DNA of 64,000 bases from Burkholderia sp. D-99 (GTDB lineage Bacteria > Pseudomonadota > Gammaproteobacteria > Burkholderiales > Burkholderiaceae). Each line of letters opens with the position of its first letter. Position 1 is the stretch's first letter. A program made the translations under genes and the position numbers. Shown here piece by piece: positions 26,318 through 35,311 of the stretch. The stretch is taken from positions 205,527 to 269,526 of the forward strand of contig NZ_JAAOXM010000012.1 of the NCBI RefSeq assembly GCF_011605345.1, given 5' to 3'. The notes below the pieces were generated by a model. It was not told the DNA's origin and searched no databases. It saw only the letters and a list, made by a program, of their open reading frames with translations.

Positions 26318-26404
26318 GACAAGGATAGAGACAAGTCATTTTATTTATGGTTAGGGGAAACCCTATACTCACACCATCGACGCAATATCCGTATGGAGCC
26401 CGCC

Positions 26405-26881
26405 ATGACCAAGCCGACCGCCGCACTCGCCGACCGCCCCGCCGCTTCGGGCAGCCTCGCGCACACGGGCCGGATCGTGCTGCAGGCCGCCGCGCTCGGC
26501 GTACTGTGGATGGCGGTCGACTGGGTCGTGCGCAAGGTCGGGCTGCCGATTCCGTCCGGCGTGATCGGCCTCGCGGTGCTCCTCGTGCTGTTGTTCTCCG
26601 GCCGCGTCGCGCCCGCGTGGGTGAAGGACGGCGCGAACTGGCTGCTGTCCGACATGCTGCTGTTCTTCGTGCCGGCCGCCGTCGCGGCCGTGCAGTACGG
26701 CGGGCTGTTCCGCGAGGACGGCTGGCGCATCGCGCTGGTGATGCTCGCCGGCACCGCGTTCGTGATGGTCGCGGTGGCCGTCGCGGTCGACCTCGCCGCG
26801 AAGCTCGAGCGCCGGCTCGCCGCGCAGCGCGTGTTCGCCGAACGCCGCCGCGCGCGCCTTGCCACCGTGTCCGCCCACTGA
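26405..26881 (+). CDS. cidA: CidA/LrgA-family holin-like membrane protein
   Basis: A 158-residue protein with four predicted membrane segments and the LrgA family signature GLPIPSGVIGLAVLLVLL. These proteins modulate murein hydrolase activity and cell lysis, or export small carboxylates. I chose the ATG at 26405, with GGAG seven bases upstream; an ATG at 26393 is also in frame. It is followed after 13 bases by its partner gene. Confidence 0.9.
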   Translation: MTKPTAALADRPAASGSLAHTGRIVLQAAALGVLWMAVDWVVRKVGLPIPSGVIGLAVLLVLLFSGRVAPAWVKDGANWLLSDMLLFFVPAAVAAVQYGGLFREDGWRIALVMLAGTAFVMVAVAVAVDLAAKLERRLAAQRVFAERRRARLATVSAH

Positions 26882-26894
26882 GCCGGAGCCTGCG

Positions 26895-27617
26895 ATGTTT
26901 CCGTTGCTGTCGAGCCTGTCCGCCGACCAGGTGAATACCGCGATCTCCGTCGGCTGCTTCGTGCTGACGGTCGCGCTTTATTTCGCGTCGAAGCGGCTCT
27001 ACGCGTACAAGAAGACGCTGCTGTTCTCGCCGCTCGTGTTCGTGCCGGGCGTACTGGTGCTGCTCGTGCTGCTGACCGGCACCCCGTATTCGGTCTACTT
27101 CCGCGACACGCGCTGGCTGATGTGGCTGCTCGGCCCGGCGACGATCGCGTTCGCGGTGCCGATCTACGACTATCGCGACCTGATCCGCCGCCACTGGCTG
27201 TCGCTGTCGGTCGGCGTCGCGGTCGGGATCGGCGCGGGCGTGTGCGGCTCGCTGCTGCTCGCGAAGCTGCTGCACCTGTCGCCCGAGCTGCAGCGCTCGC
27301 TGATGACACGCTCGGTATCAACCCCGTTCGCGCTCGCCGTATCCGACAAGATCCATGCGCCGAAGGACCTCACCGCGCTCTTCGTGATCGCGACCGGCAT
27401 CTGCGGGATGCTGCTCGGCGAGATCGTGCTCGCGCTGGTGCCGATGCGCACGCGGCTCGCGCGCGGCGCATTGTTCGGCGCGGCCGCCCACGGCGTGGGC
27501 ACCGCGAAGGCGCGCGAGATCGGCAGCGAGGAAGGCGTCGTGTCGAGCCTGACGATGATGATCGCGGGTGTCGCGATGGTGCTGATCGCACCGCTGCTGT
27601 CGTTGTTGCCGATCTGA
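26895..27617 (+). CDS. cidB: CidB/LrgB-family membrane protein
   Basis: A 240-residue polytopic protein of the LrgB family, with the conserved segment MTRSVSTPFALAVSDKIH and the C-terminal motif AAAHGVGTAKAREIG. It acts with the CidA-like protein. I chose the ATG at 26895 (MFPLLSSL). The two genes form an operon controlled by the divergent LysR gene. Confidence 0.92.
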   Translation: MFPLLSSLSADQVNTAISVGCFVLTVALYFASKRLYAYKKTLLFSPLVFVPGVLVLLVLLTGTPYSVYFRDTRWLMWLLGPATIAFAVPIYDYRDLIRRHWLSLSVGVAVGIGAGVCGSLLLAKLLHLSPELQRSLMTRSVSTPFALAVSDKIHAPKDLTALFVIATGICGMLLGEIVLALVPMRTRLARGALFGAAAHGVGTAKAREIGSEEGVVSSLTMMIAGVAMVLIAPLLSLLPI

Positions 27618-27626
27618 CGATGTTCG

Positions 27627-27648
27627 GGCGGGCGCCACGGCCCGCCCT
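27627..27648 (+). terminator. GC-rich hairpin after the cidB-like gene
   Basis: A perfect 8-bp stem GGGCGGGC/GCCCGCCC with a six-base loop starts ten bases after the stop. No T-tract follows, so termination is only probable. Confidence 0.4.
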
Positions 27649-27857
27649 CCCCACCGCGCCTCGCCTTTCCCGCCTGACGGAGCGCCGGCTTGCCGCCCCG
27701 GCCCCGGTTGCTTTCCCCCGCCGTTCCTACCCTGCATCGAGCCGACGCCCGGCCGACAATCGGCTGAGATAGCCGCAAATCCCCCCTCTTTTCCGCCCAT
27801 CGGGCCCGGCCCGGATGCCGAACAATGCATGCTACGAGACATCACGCACGCATTCAC

Positions 27858-28358
27858 ATGGCCACGACCGCAAACCCGACCGCCGACAAGCCGGCTTCGT
27901 CCGGCAAGTTCAAGCGCATCGCACTCATCGCCGTCATCGCGCTGGGTGCGGCCGCCGCCGCCGCCGGCGGCATGTACGTGTTCCTGAGCAAGGAAGGCGT
28001 CGGCCATGCGAGCGCGCCCGCCGAGCCGGCGCCGCTCGCCGCGCCGGTGTTCTTCCCGCTCGACCCGCTGACCGTGAACCTGCAGTCCGACGACGGCGCG
28101 CAGCACTACCTGCGCGTCGGCCTGTCGCTGAAGCTCACCGACGCGAAGGCGCAGGAGCAACTGACCGCGCGGATGCCGGAGATCCGCAGCCGGATCCTGC
28201 TCGCGCTGTCGAACAAGCATCCCGAGGATCTCGCGACGCCGGACGGCAAACGTTCGCTCGCGAAGGAACTGCGGGAGCTGATCGAGCAGCCGACGCAGCC
28301 GGGCAACCAGCGCGCGAAGGTCGACGACGTGTTGTTCACCGAGTTCGTCGTCCAGTAA
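27858..28358 (+). CDS. fliL: Flagellar basal body-associated protein FliL
   Basis: A 166-residue single-pass inner-membrane protein of the flagellar stator and C-ring region. A short cytoplasmic tail precedes a membrane segment (about residues 20-42), then a periplasmic SPFH-like FliL domain with PLDPLTVNLQ and YLRVGLSLKL. I chose the ATG at 27858; an upstream ATG at 27825 gives a poor N-terminus. It heads the fliLMNOPQR operon. Confidence 0.93.
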   Translation: MATTANPTADKPASSGKFKRIALIAVIALGAAAAAAGGMYVFLSKEGVGHASAPAEPAPLAAPVFFPLDPLTVNLQSDDGAQHYLRVGLSLKLTDAKAQEQLTARMPEIRSRILLALSNKHPEDLATPDGKRSLAKELRELIEQPTQPGNQRAKVDDVLFTEFVVQ

Positions 28359-28380
28359 CGCGGCCGCGAAAGGAGCGCGT

Positions 28381-29379
28381 ATGGGCCACCAGGAGTTCAT
28401 GTCCCAGGAGGAGGTCGATGCCCTCCTCAAGGGCGTCACCGGCGAAACCGATGCAGTCGACGAGCAGCGCGACACATCGGGCGTCCGTCCCTACAACATC
28501 GCGACGCAGGAGCGGATCGTCCGCGGCCGGATGCCCGGCCTCGAGATCATCAACGACCGCTTTGCGCGCCTCTTGCGGATCGGCATCTTCAACTTCATGC
28601 GGCGCACGGCGGAAATCTCCGTCAGCCAGGTGAAGGTGCAGAAGTACAGCGAGTTCACCCGCAACCTGCCGATCCCGACGAACCTGAACCTGGTGCACGT
28701 GAAGCCGCTGCGCGGCACGTCGCTGTTCGTGTTCGACCCGAACCTCGTGTTCTTCGTCGTCGACAACCTGTTCGGCGGCGACGGGCGCTTTCACACGCGC
28801 GTCGAGGGCCGCGACTTCACGGCCACCGAGCAGCGGATCATCGGCAAGCTGCTGAACCTCGTGTTCGAGCACTACACGACCGCGTGGAAAAGCGTGCGGC
28901 CGCTGCAGTTCGAATTCGTGCGCTCGGAAATGCACACGCAGTTCGCGAACGTCGCGACGCCGAACGAGATCGTCATCGTCACGCAGTTCTCGATCGAGTT
29001 CGGGCCGACGGGCGGCACGCTGCACATCTGCATGCCGTATTCGATGGTCGAGCCGATCCGCGACGTGCTCGCGTCGCCGATCCAGGGCGAGGCGCTCGAA
29101 GTCGACCGCCGCTGGGTGCGCGTGCTGTCGCAGCAGGTGCAGGCCGCCGAGGTCGAGCTGACCGCGAATCTCGCCGAGATCTCGTCGAACTTCGAGAAGA
29201 TCCTGAACCTGCGCGCGGGCGACGTGCTGCCGCTGGAGATTGACGACACGATCACCGCGAAGGTCGACGGCGTGCCGGTGATGGAATGCGGCTACGGAAT
29301 TTTCAATGGTCAATATGCGTTGCGCGTGCAGAAGATGATCAGCGCGGGCGATTCGATGAAGGAAGGTGGATATGAGTGA
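28381..29379 (+). CDS. fliM: Flagellar motor switch protein FliM
   Basis: A 332-residue C-ring protein. The N-terminal CheY-P binding motif is MSQEEVDALLKG, the middle domain has the LFGGDGRF signature, and a SpoA domain ends the protein. It transmits the chemotaxis signal to the rotor. It overlaps fliN by eight bases. Confidence 0.97.
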   Translation: MGHQEFMSQEEVDALLKGVTGETDAVDEQRDTSGVRPYNIATQERIVRGRMPGLEIINDRFARLLRIGIFNFMRRTAEISVSQVKVQKYSEFTRNLPIPTNLNLVHVKPLRGTSLFVFDPNLVFFVVDNLFGGDGRFHTRVEGRDFTATEQRIIGKLLNLVFEHYTTAWKSVRPLQFEFVRSEMHTQFANVATPNEIVIVTQFSIEFGPTGGTLHICMPYSMVEPIRDVLASPIQGEALEVDRRWVRVLSQQVQAAEVELTANLAEISSNFEKILNLRAGDVLPLEIDDTITAKVDGVPVMECGYGIFNGQYALRVQKMISAGDSMKEGGYE

Positions 29380-29863
29380 GCTGAACCAGACGCCCGAGGA
29401 CGACGCACAAGCGATGGCCGACGCGGCCCTCGCGGCATCGGCTGCCGCCGCGCAGGCGGCACCGGCCGCGGCGGAAGAAGATCCGGGCATGGACGACTGG
29501 GCGGCCGCGCTCGCCGAGCAGAACGAGCAGCCGGTGCAGCCGGGCGCGACGGGCGCCGGCGTGTTCCAGCCGCTGTCGAAGGCCGCGGCGAGCTCGACGC
29601 ACAACGACATCGAGATGATTCTCGACATCCCGGTCAAGATGACCGTGGAGCTCGGCCGCACGAAGATCGCGATCCGCAACCTGCTGCAGCTCGCGCAGGG
29701 TTCGGTGGTCGAGCTGGACGGCATGGCCGGCGAGCCGATGGACGTGCTCGTGAACGGCTGCCTGATCGCGCAGGGCGAGGTCGTGGTCGTCAACGACAAG
29801 TTCGGCATCCGCCTGACCGACATCATCACACCGGCCGAACGCATCCGGAAGCTGAATCGATGA
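29372..29863 (+). CDS. fliN: Flagellar motor switch protein FliN
   Basis: A 163-residue C-ring protein. A long Ala/Glu-rich N-terminal region is followed by the SpoA domain (LDIPVKMTVELGRTKI, then ITPAERIRKLNR). I chose the ATG at 29372, with GGAAGGTG upstream; a GTG at 29366 is possible. It overlaps fliM and, by four bases, fliO. Confidence 0.96.
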   Translation: MSELNQTPEDDAQAMADAALAASAAAAQAAPAAAEEDPGMDDWAAALAEQNEQPVQPGATGAGVFQPLSKAAASSTHNDIEMILDIPVKMTVELGRTKIAIRNLLQLAQGSVVELDGMAGEPMDVLVNGCLIAQGEVVVVNDKFGIRLTDIITPAERIRKLNR

Positions 29864-30417
29864 GTTTCGCGACGCCCGGCCGCCGTGCGATCGCGGCGGC
29901 GCTTGCCGTCGCCGCGTCGCTCGCATGCGCGCCGGCCTTCGCCGCCGACATGAACGCGGTGAACAACGCCGGGGCGATCGCGTCGAGCGTGACGGTCGGC
30001 TCGGCCGCGCCGTCGCTCGGCATCGGCGCGGTGCTGCAGACACTCGTCGGGCTCGCGGTCGTGATCGGTCTCGTGTTCGCGTGCGCGTGGCTCGCGCGCC
30101 GCTTCGGCTTCCAGCACGTGCGCCGCGGCGGCCCGCTGACGGTCGTGTCGAGCGTCGCGGTCGGCGCCAAGGAAAGCGCGACGATCGTCGAGATCGGCGA
30201 CACCTGGCTCGTGCTCGGCGTCGCGCCGGGCAACGTGCGATTGCTGCATACGCTGCCGGCCGGTTCGGCAGCGGCTACCGCGACGACAGCCTCGGCCGGT
30301 GCACCCGCCGGCGCCGCGCCGTCCGAAGGCGGCCTGCCCGGCACGTTCGGCTCGCGGTTTCGCGACGCGCTCGCGGGCGAAGCCGCGAAGCGCCTCGGTC
30401 GCGGCAAGGACCGCTGA
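29860..30417 (+). CDS. fliO: Flagellar export apparatus protein FliO
   Basis: A 185-residue protein with an N-terminal signal-like segment (about residues 1-28), one membrane segment near residues 55-75, and the FliO cytoplasmic domain (LTVVSSVAVGAKESATIVEIG, one of its typical cores). FliO helps assemble the FliP ring. It starts in an ATGA overlap with fliN. Confidence 0.93.
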   Translation: MSFATPGRRAIAAALAVAASLACAPAFAADMNAVNNAGAIASSVTVGSAAPSLGIGAVLQTLVGLAVVIGLVFACAWLARRFGFQHVRRGGPLTVVSSVAVGAKESATIVEIGDTWLVLGVAPGNVRLLHTLPAGSAAATATTASAGAPAGAAPSEGGLPGTFGSRFRDALAGEAAKRLGRGKDR

Positions 30418-30453
30418 CATGGCGCCGCGCCCTCTTTCCGACCCCGCATTCCG

Positions 30454-31215
30454 ATGAAACACGCATTCCTGCATCGCGCGGCGCGCTTCGCGCCCGTGCT
30501 GATCCTCTGCCTCGCCCCCGCGCTCGCGTGCGCGCAGGCGAACGGCCTGCCCGCGTTCAACGCGAGCCCGGGCCCGCACGGCGGCACCACCTATTCGCTG
30601 AGCGTGCAGACGATGCTGCTGCTCACGATGCTGTCGTTCCTGCCGGCGATGATGCTGATGATGACGAGCTTCACGCGCATCATCATCGTGCTGTCGCTGC
30701 TGCGCCAGGCGCTCGGCACCTCGACGACGCCGCCGAACCAGGTGCTCGTCGGCCTCGCGATGTTCCTCACCTTCTTCGTGATGTCGCCGGTGCTCGACCG
30801 GGCCTACAACGACGGCTACAAGCCGTTCTCCGACGGCACGATGCCGATGGAGCAGGCCGTGCAGCGCGGCATCGCGCCGTTCAAGACCTTCATGCTGAAG
30901 CAGACCCGCGAAACCGATCTCGCGCTGTTCGCGAAGATCTCGAAGGCCGCGCCGATGCAGGGCCCCGAGGACGTGCCGCTGTCGCTGCTGGTGCCTGCGT
31001 TCGTCACGAGCGAGCTGAAGACCGGCTTCCAGATCGGCTTCACGGTCTTCATCCCGTTCCTGATCATCGACATGGTCGTCGCGAGCGTGCTGATGTCGAT
31101 GGGGATGATGATGGTGTCGCCGTCCACCGTGTCGCTGCCGTTCAAGCTGATGCTGTTCGTGCTGGTCGACGGCTGGCAGCTGCTGATCGGCTCGCTCGCG
31201 CAGAGCTTCACGTAA
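30454..31215 (+). CDS. fliP: Flagellar export gate protein FliP
   Basis: A 253-residue type III export-gate protein with a cleavable signal peptide (ending near CAQA) and four membrane segments. The family motif FTRIIIVLSLLRQALGT and the C-terminal DMVVASVLMSMGMMMVSP are present. It forms the export gate with FliQ and FliR. Confidence 0.97.
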   Translation: MKHAFLHRAARFAPVLILCLAPALACAQANGLPAFNASPGPHGGTTYSLSVQTMLLLTMLSFLPAMMLMMTSFTRIIIVLSLLRQALGTSTTPPNQVLVGLAMFLTFFVMSPVLDRAYNDGYKPFSDGTMPMEQAVQRGIAPFKTFMLKQTRETDLALFAKISKAAPMQGPEDVPLSLLVPAFVTSELKTGFQIGFTVFIPFLIIDMVVASVLMSMGMMMVSPSTVSLPFKLMLFVLVDGWQLLIGSLAQSFT

Positions 31216-31235
31216 GCCGCGGAGGACAACGCACG

Positions 31236-31508
31236 ATGACGCCCGAACAGGTGATGACCCTCGCGCACCAGGCCATGATGGTCGGCCTGCTGCTGTCGGC
31301 CCCGCTGCTGCTGGTCGCGCTCGTGGTCGGCCTCGTCGTGAGCCTGTTCCAGGCCGCGACGCAGATCAACGAGGCGACGCTGTCGTTCATCCCGAAGCTG
31401 CTCGCGGTCGCCGCGACGCTCGTGATCGCCGGCCCGTGGATGATGACGACGATGCTCGACTACCTGCGGCAGACGCTGCTGCACGTCGCGACGCTCGGCG
31501 TCGGCTGA
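31236..31508 (+). CDS. fliQ: Flagellar export gate protein FliQ
   Basis: A 90-residue protein with two membrane helices, the normal size for FliQ. The family motif LVVGLVVSLFQAATQINE is intact. GGAGG lies at 31221, ahead of the ATG at 31236. Confidence 0.96.
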   Translation: MTPEQVMTLAHQAMMVGLLLSAPLLLVALVVGLVVSLFQAATQINEATLSFIPKLLAVAATLVIAGPWMMTTMLDYLRQTLLHVATLGVG

Positions 31509-31537
31509 ACCGCGCGCACGCGCACGATCCGGCCGCG

Positions 31538-32320
31538 ATGTTCTCGGTTACCTACGCGCAGCTCAACGGCTGGCTCACGGCGTTCCTGTGGCCGTTCGTG
31601 CGGATGCTCGCGCTCGTCGCGACCGCGCCCGTCGTGGGTCACGCGTCGGTGCCCATGCGCGTGAAGATCGGCCTCGCCGCGTTCATGGCGCTGGTCGTCG
31701 CGCCGACGCTCGGCGCGATGCCGGACGTCACCATGTTCTCCGCGCAGGGCATCTGGATCCTCGTCACGCAGTTCCTGATCGGCGTCGCGATGGGCTTCAC
31801 GATGCAGATCGTGTTCGCGGCCGTCGAGGCGGCCGGCGACTTCATCGGGCTGTCGATGGGGCTCGGCTTCGCCACCTTCTTCGATCCGCACACGAGCGGC
31901 GCGACGCCCGTGATGGGCCGCTTCCTGAACGCGGTCGCGATGCTCGCGTTCCTCGCGATGGACGGCCACCTGCAGGTGTTCGCCGCGCTCGCTGCATCGT
32001 TCCAGTCGCTGCCGGTGTCGGCCGACCTGCTGCACGCGCCCGGCTGGCGTACGCTCGCGGCATTCGGCGCGACGGTGTTCGAGATGGGGCTGCTGCTCGC
32101 GCTGCCGGTGGTCGCGGCGCTGCTGATCGCGAACCTCGCGCTCGGCATCCTGAACCGCGCGGCACCGCAGATCGGCGTGTTCCAGGTCGGCTTTCCCGTC
32201 ACGATGCTCGTCGGGCTGTTGCTCGTGCAACTGATGATCCCGAACCTCGTGCCGTTCGTGTCGCACCTGTTCGACATGGGGGTCGATGCGATGGGGCGGG
32301 TGTTGATCGGCTGGCGGTGA
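31538..32320 (+). CDS. fliR: Flagellar export gate protein FliR
   Basis: A 260-residue polytopic protein with about six membrane segments, the final member of the FliPQR gate. MFSVTYAQLNGWL begins the protein at the ATG at 31538, 29 bases after fliQ. It is the last gene of the operon; flhBA is not adjacent. Confidence 0.96.
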   Translation: MFSVTYAQLNGWLTAFLWPFVRMLALVATAPVVGHASVPMRVKIGLAAFMALVVAPTLGAMPDVTMFSAQGIWILVTQFLIGVAMGFTMQIVFAAVEAAGDFIGLSMGLGFATFFDPHTSGATPVMGRFLNAVAMLAFLAMDGHLQVFAALAASFQSLPVSADLLHAPGWRTLAAFGATVFEMGLLLALPVVAALLIANLALGILNRAAPQIGVFQVGFPVTMLVGLLLVQLMIPNLVPFVSHLFDMGVDAMGRVLIGWR

Positions 32321-32484
32321 GCGCATCCCGCCCCTTTGCCCGTCCGTTCCGCCCCCCGTTGCTGGAAAACCCCTAAAGGAATCGCCCGCCCGCGAAAGGT
32401 AGCGGAAGGTTTCGCCTCCCTATACTCGTCGTGACGATGCAGCAAGCATCGCGCCAGACGAATACAACGAACGGAGACGACCCG

Positions 32485-33489
32485 ATGCGACCCATCCTGC
32501 GCACCCTCGCCGTGGCAGCCAGCCTGAGCTGCGCGCTCGCCGCTCACCCCGCGTTCGCCGACGACGGCGGCAAGATCACGATCATGGTCGGCGGGATCGC
32601 GAAGCTGATCTACCTGCCCGCGCGGCTCACGCAGGAACTCGGTTACTTCAAGGCCGAAGGGCTCGACGTCGAACTGCTGTCGCAGCCGGCCGGCGTCGAC
32701 GCGGAGAACGAGCTGCTCGCGGGCGCCGTGCAGGGCGTCGTCGGCTTCTACGACCACACGATCGACCTGCAGAGCAAGGGCAAGGACGTGAAGGCGATCG
32801 CCGTGTTCGGCCAGGTGCCGGGCGAAGTCGAGATGGTGTCGACCAAGGCCGCGCCGACCTTCAAGTCGATGGCCGACGCGAAGGGCAAGACGCTCGGCGT
32901 GACGGGCCTCGGTTCGTCCACCAGCTTCCTCACGCAATACCTCGCGCTGGCGCACGGCGTGCCGTCGACGCAGTACACGATGCTGCCGGTCGGCGCCGAC
33001 GCGAGCTTCATCGCCGCGATCAAGCAGGGCCGCATCGATGCCGGGATGACGACCGAGCCGACGGTCTCCGCGCTCGAGAAGATGGGCGACGCGAAGGTGC
33101 TGGTCGACATGCGTACCGTCGACGGCACGCGCGCGGCGCTCGGCGGCACCTACCCGGCCGCGAGCCTGTACGTGCAGTCGGCCTGGGCCGATTCGCACAA
33201 GGCGGAAGCGACCAAGCTCGCGCACGCGTTCGCGAAGACGATGCAGTTCATCCATACGCACAGCGCCGAGGACATCGCCGCGAAGATGCCGGCCGACTAC
33301 CAGAAGGACAAGGCGCTGTACTTGACCGCGCTGAAGGCATCGCTGCCGATGTACACGGCCGACGGCAAGATGCCGGCCGACGGCCCGGCCACCGTGCTGA
33401 AGGTGTTGTCGGCGTTCAACCCGTCGGTGAAGGGCAAGCATATCGACCTGGCGCGCACCTTCACGAACGATTTCGTGAACGCGAAGTAA
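32485..33489 (+). CDS. NitT/TauT-type ABC transporter substrate-binding protein
   Basis: A 334-residue periplasmic binding protein with a Sec signal peptide ending near AFADDG. The fold and the segment KLIYLPARLTQELGYFKAEG are typical of the nitrate/sulfonate/taurine/thiamine-precursor (NMT1-like) group. The ligand cannot be deduced. CGGAGACG precedes the ATG at 32485. It heads an operon with an ATPase, a permease and a two-component pair. Confidence 0.92.
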   Translation: MRPILRTLAVAASLSCALAAHPAFADDGGKITIMVGGIAKLIYLPARLTQELGYFKAEGLDVELLSQPAGVDAENELLAGAVQGVVGFYDHTIDLQSKGKDVKAIAVFGQVPGEVEMVSTKAAPTFKSMADAKGKTLGVTGLGSSTSFLTQYLALAHGVPSTQYTMLPVGADASFIAAIKQGRIDAGMTTEPTVSALEKMGDAKVLVDMRTVDGTRAALGGTYPAASLYVQSAWADSHKAEATKLAHAFAKTMQFIHTHSAEDIAAKMPADYQKDKALYLTALKASLPMYTADGKMPADGPATVLKVLSAFNPSVKGKHIDLARTFTNDFVNAK

Positions 33490-33604
33490 CGAGTTGCGGC
33501 GCCGGCCGCGGCGATCCCGCCGCCGTGCGTTCCCCGTTCCGGCCCGGTTGACCGGCCCGGCGTCGCCACGATGCGACGCCCTCCTCACCCGCAGGACGAA
33601 TGCG

Positions 33605-34402
33605 ATGAACCAGGCAGTCTCCCCGAGCACACCGGCGATCGAGTTTCGCAACGTGTCGTGCCGCTTCATTTCGCCGGAAGGCAAGGCCACCGTCGCGCTG
33701 CGCGACTTCAGCATGAGCGTCGCGCGCGGCGAGTTCATCGCGATCGTCGGGCCGACCGGTTGCGGCAAGTCGACGACGCTGAACCTGATCACCGGGCTGC
33801 TCAAGCCCGTGTCGGGCGAAGTGCGCGTGATGGGACGCCCGGTCGACGGGATCGATCCGCGCATCGGCTTCGTGTTCCAGGCCGACGCCGTGTTCCCGTG
33901 GCGCAACGTGATCGACAACGTCGCGGCGGGCCCGCTGTTTCGCGGCCGCTCGAAGGACGTCGCGTATGCGCAGGCCGAGGAGTGGATCCGCAAGGTCGGC
34001 CTCGACAAGTTCACGAAGCACTACCCGCATCAGCTCTCCGGCGGGATGCGGAAGCGCGTCGCGCTTGCGCAGACCTTCATCAACCAGCCGGAAATCCTGC
34101 TGATGGACGAGCCGTTCTCCGCGCTCGACATGCAGACGCGCACGCTGATGCAGGACGAGTTGCTGCAGCTCTGGTCCGCGAACAAGGGCTCGGTCGTGTT
34201 CGTCACGCACGATCTCGAGGAGGCGATCGCACTCGCCGACCGCGTGTTCGTGCTGACCGCGCGCCCCGCGACGCTCAAGCGCGTGTACGAGATCGACCTG
34301 CCGCGCCCGCGCGTCACGTCGGAGATCCGCTACGACGCGCGCTTCATCGAAATTTCCAAGGACATCTGGCACGACCTGCGCGAAGAAGTGCAGATCGGCT
34401 GA
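33605..34402 (+). CDS. NitT/TauT-type ABC transporter ATPase
   Basis: A 265-residue ABC ATPase with Walker A GPTGCGKST, signature LSGGMRKR, Walker B ILLMDEPF and the H-loop VFVTHDLEEA. It energises uptake with the adjacent permease and binding protein. I chose the ATG at 33605 (MNQAVSPS); the frame is open upstream without support. Confidence 0.95.
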   Translation: MNQAVSPSTPAIEFRNVSCRFISPEGKATVALRDFSMSVARGEFIAIVGPTGCGKSTTLNLITGLLKPVSGEVRVMGRPVDGIDPRIGFVFQADAVFPWRNVIDNVAAGPLFRGRSKDVAYAQAEEWIRKVGLDKFTKHYPHQLSGGMRKRVALAQTFINQPEILLMDEPFSALDMQTRTLMQDELLQLWSANKGSVVFVTHDLEEAIALADRVFVLTARPATLKRVYEIDLPRPRVTSEIRYDARFIEISKDIWHDLREEVQIG

Positions 34403-34431
34403 CGGCAGCAAGGACAGGATAGGACAGGAGC

Positions 34432-35289
34432 ATGACCGACATGACGCTTCCCCCCACCGCCATTCCGGCGAAGTCGCTCGACGATGAGTCGCGCGCCGCG
34501 CAAACCCGGCTGCGCCGCCGCCGGCAACTGATCATCGGCCTGCGGATCGCCGTGCTCGTCGTCGTGCTCGGCGGCTGGGAACTCGCCGCGCGGCTCAAGT
34601 GGATCGACCCGTTCTTCTTCTCGCAGCCGACGCTGATCTTCGCGCAGATCCAGGACTGGATCGTCAACGGCACGTCGCAAGGGCCGCTGCTCACGCAGGT
34701 GTGGGTGACGCTCGAGGAAACCACGATCGGCTTCCTGATCGGCTCGGTGGCCGGCGTGATCTGCGGGATCGTGCTCGGCCGCAACAAGCTGATGTCCGAC
34801 GTGTTCGGCCTGTACATCCAGATCGCGAACTCGATTCCGCGCGTCGTGCTCGGCTCGATCTTCGTGATCGCGCTCGGCCTCGGGATGGCGTCGAAGATCG
34901 CGCTGGCCGTCGTGATGGTGTTCTTCGTCGTGTTCGGCAACGCGTTCCAGGGCGTGCGCGAAGCCGACCGCTACCTGATCGCGAACGCGCAGATCCTCGG
35001 CGCATCGCGCCGGCAGATCACCACGTCGGTCGTGATCCCGTCCGCGCTCTCGTGGATTCTCGCGAGCCTGCACGTGAGCTTCGGTTTCGCGCTGGTCGGC
35101 GCGGTCGTCGGCGAATTCCTGGGTTCCAAGCAGGGCATCGGTTTGCTAATCTCCACCGCCCAGGGCGCGTTCAACGCGAGCGGCGTGTTCGCGGCGATGA
35201 TCGTGCTGGCGGTGGTCGCGCTGGCCGCCGACTACCTGCTGACCTGGCTCGAGAAGCGACTGCTGAAGTGGCGCCCCGCGGCGTTCTGA
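34432..35289 (+). CDS. NitT/TauT-type ABC transporter permease
   Basis: A 285-residue inner-membrane permease with about six membrane segments and the EAA loop (EADRYLIANAQILGAS). A hydrophilic N-terminal arm precedes the first membrane segment. It pairs with the ATPase 29 bases upstream. Confidence 0.94.
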   Translation: MTDMTLPPTAIPAKSLDDESRAAQTRLRRRRQLIIGLRIAVLVVVLGGWELAARLKWIDPFFFSQPTLIFAQIQDWIVNGTSQGPLLTQVWVTLEETTIGFLIGSVAGVICGIVLGRNKLMSDVFGLYIQIANSIPRVVLGSIFVIALGLGMASKIALAVVMVFFVVFGNAFQGVREADRYLIANAQILGASRRQITTSVVIPSALSWILASLHVSFGFALVGAVVGEFLGSKQGIGLLISTAQGAFNASGVFAAMIVLAVVALAADYLLTWLEKRLLKWRPAAF

Positions 35290-35311
35290 ACGCCGCAGAC
35301 GGACGCCTGAC

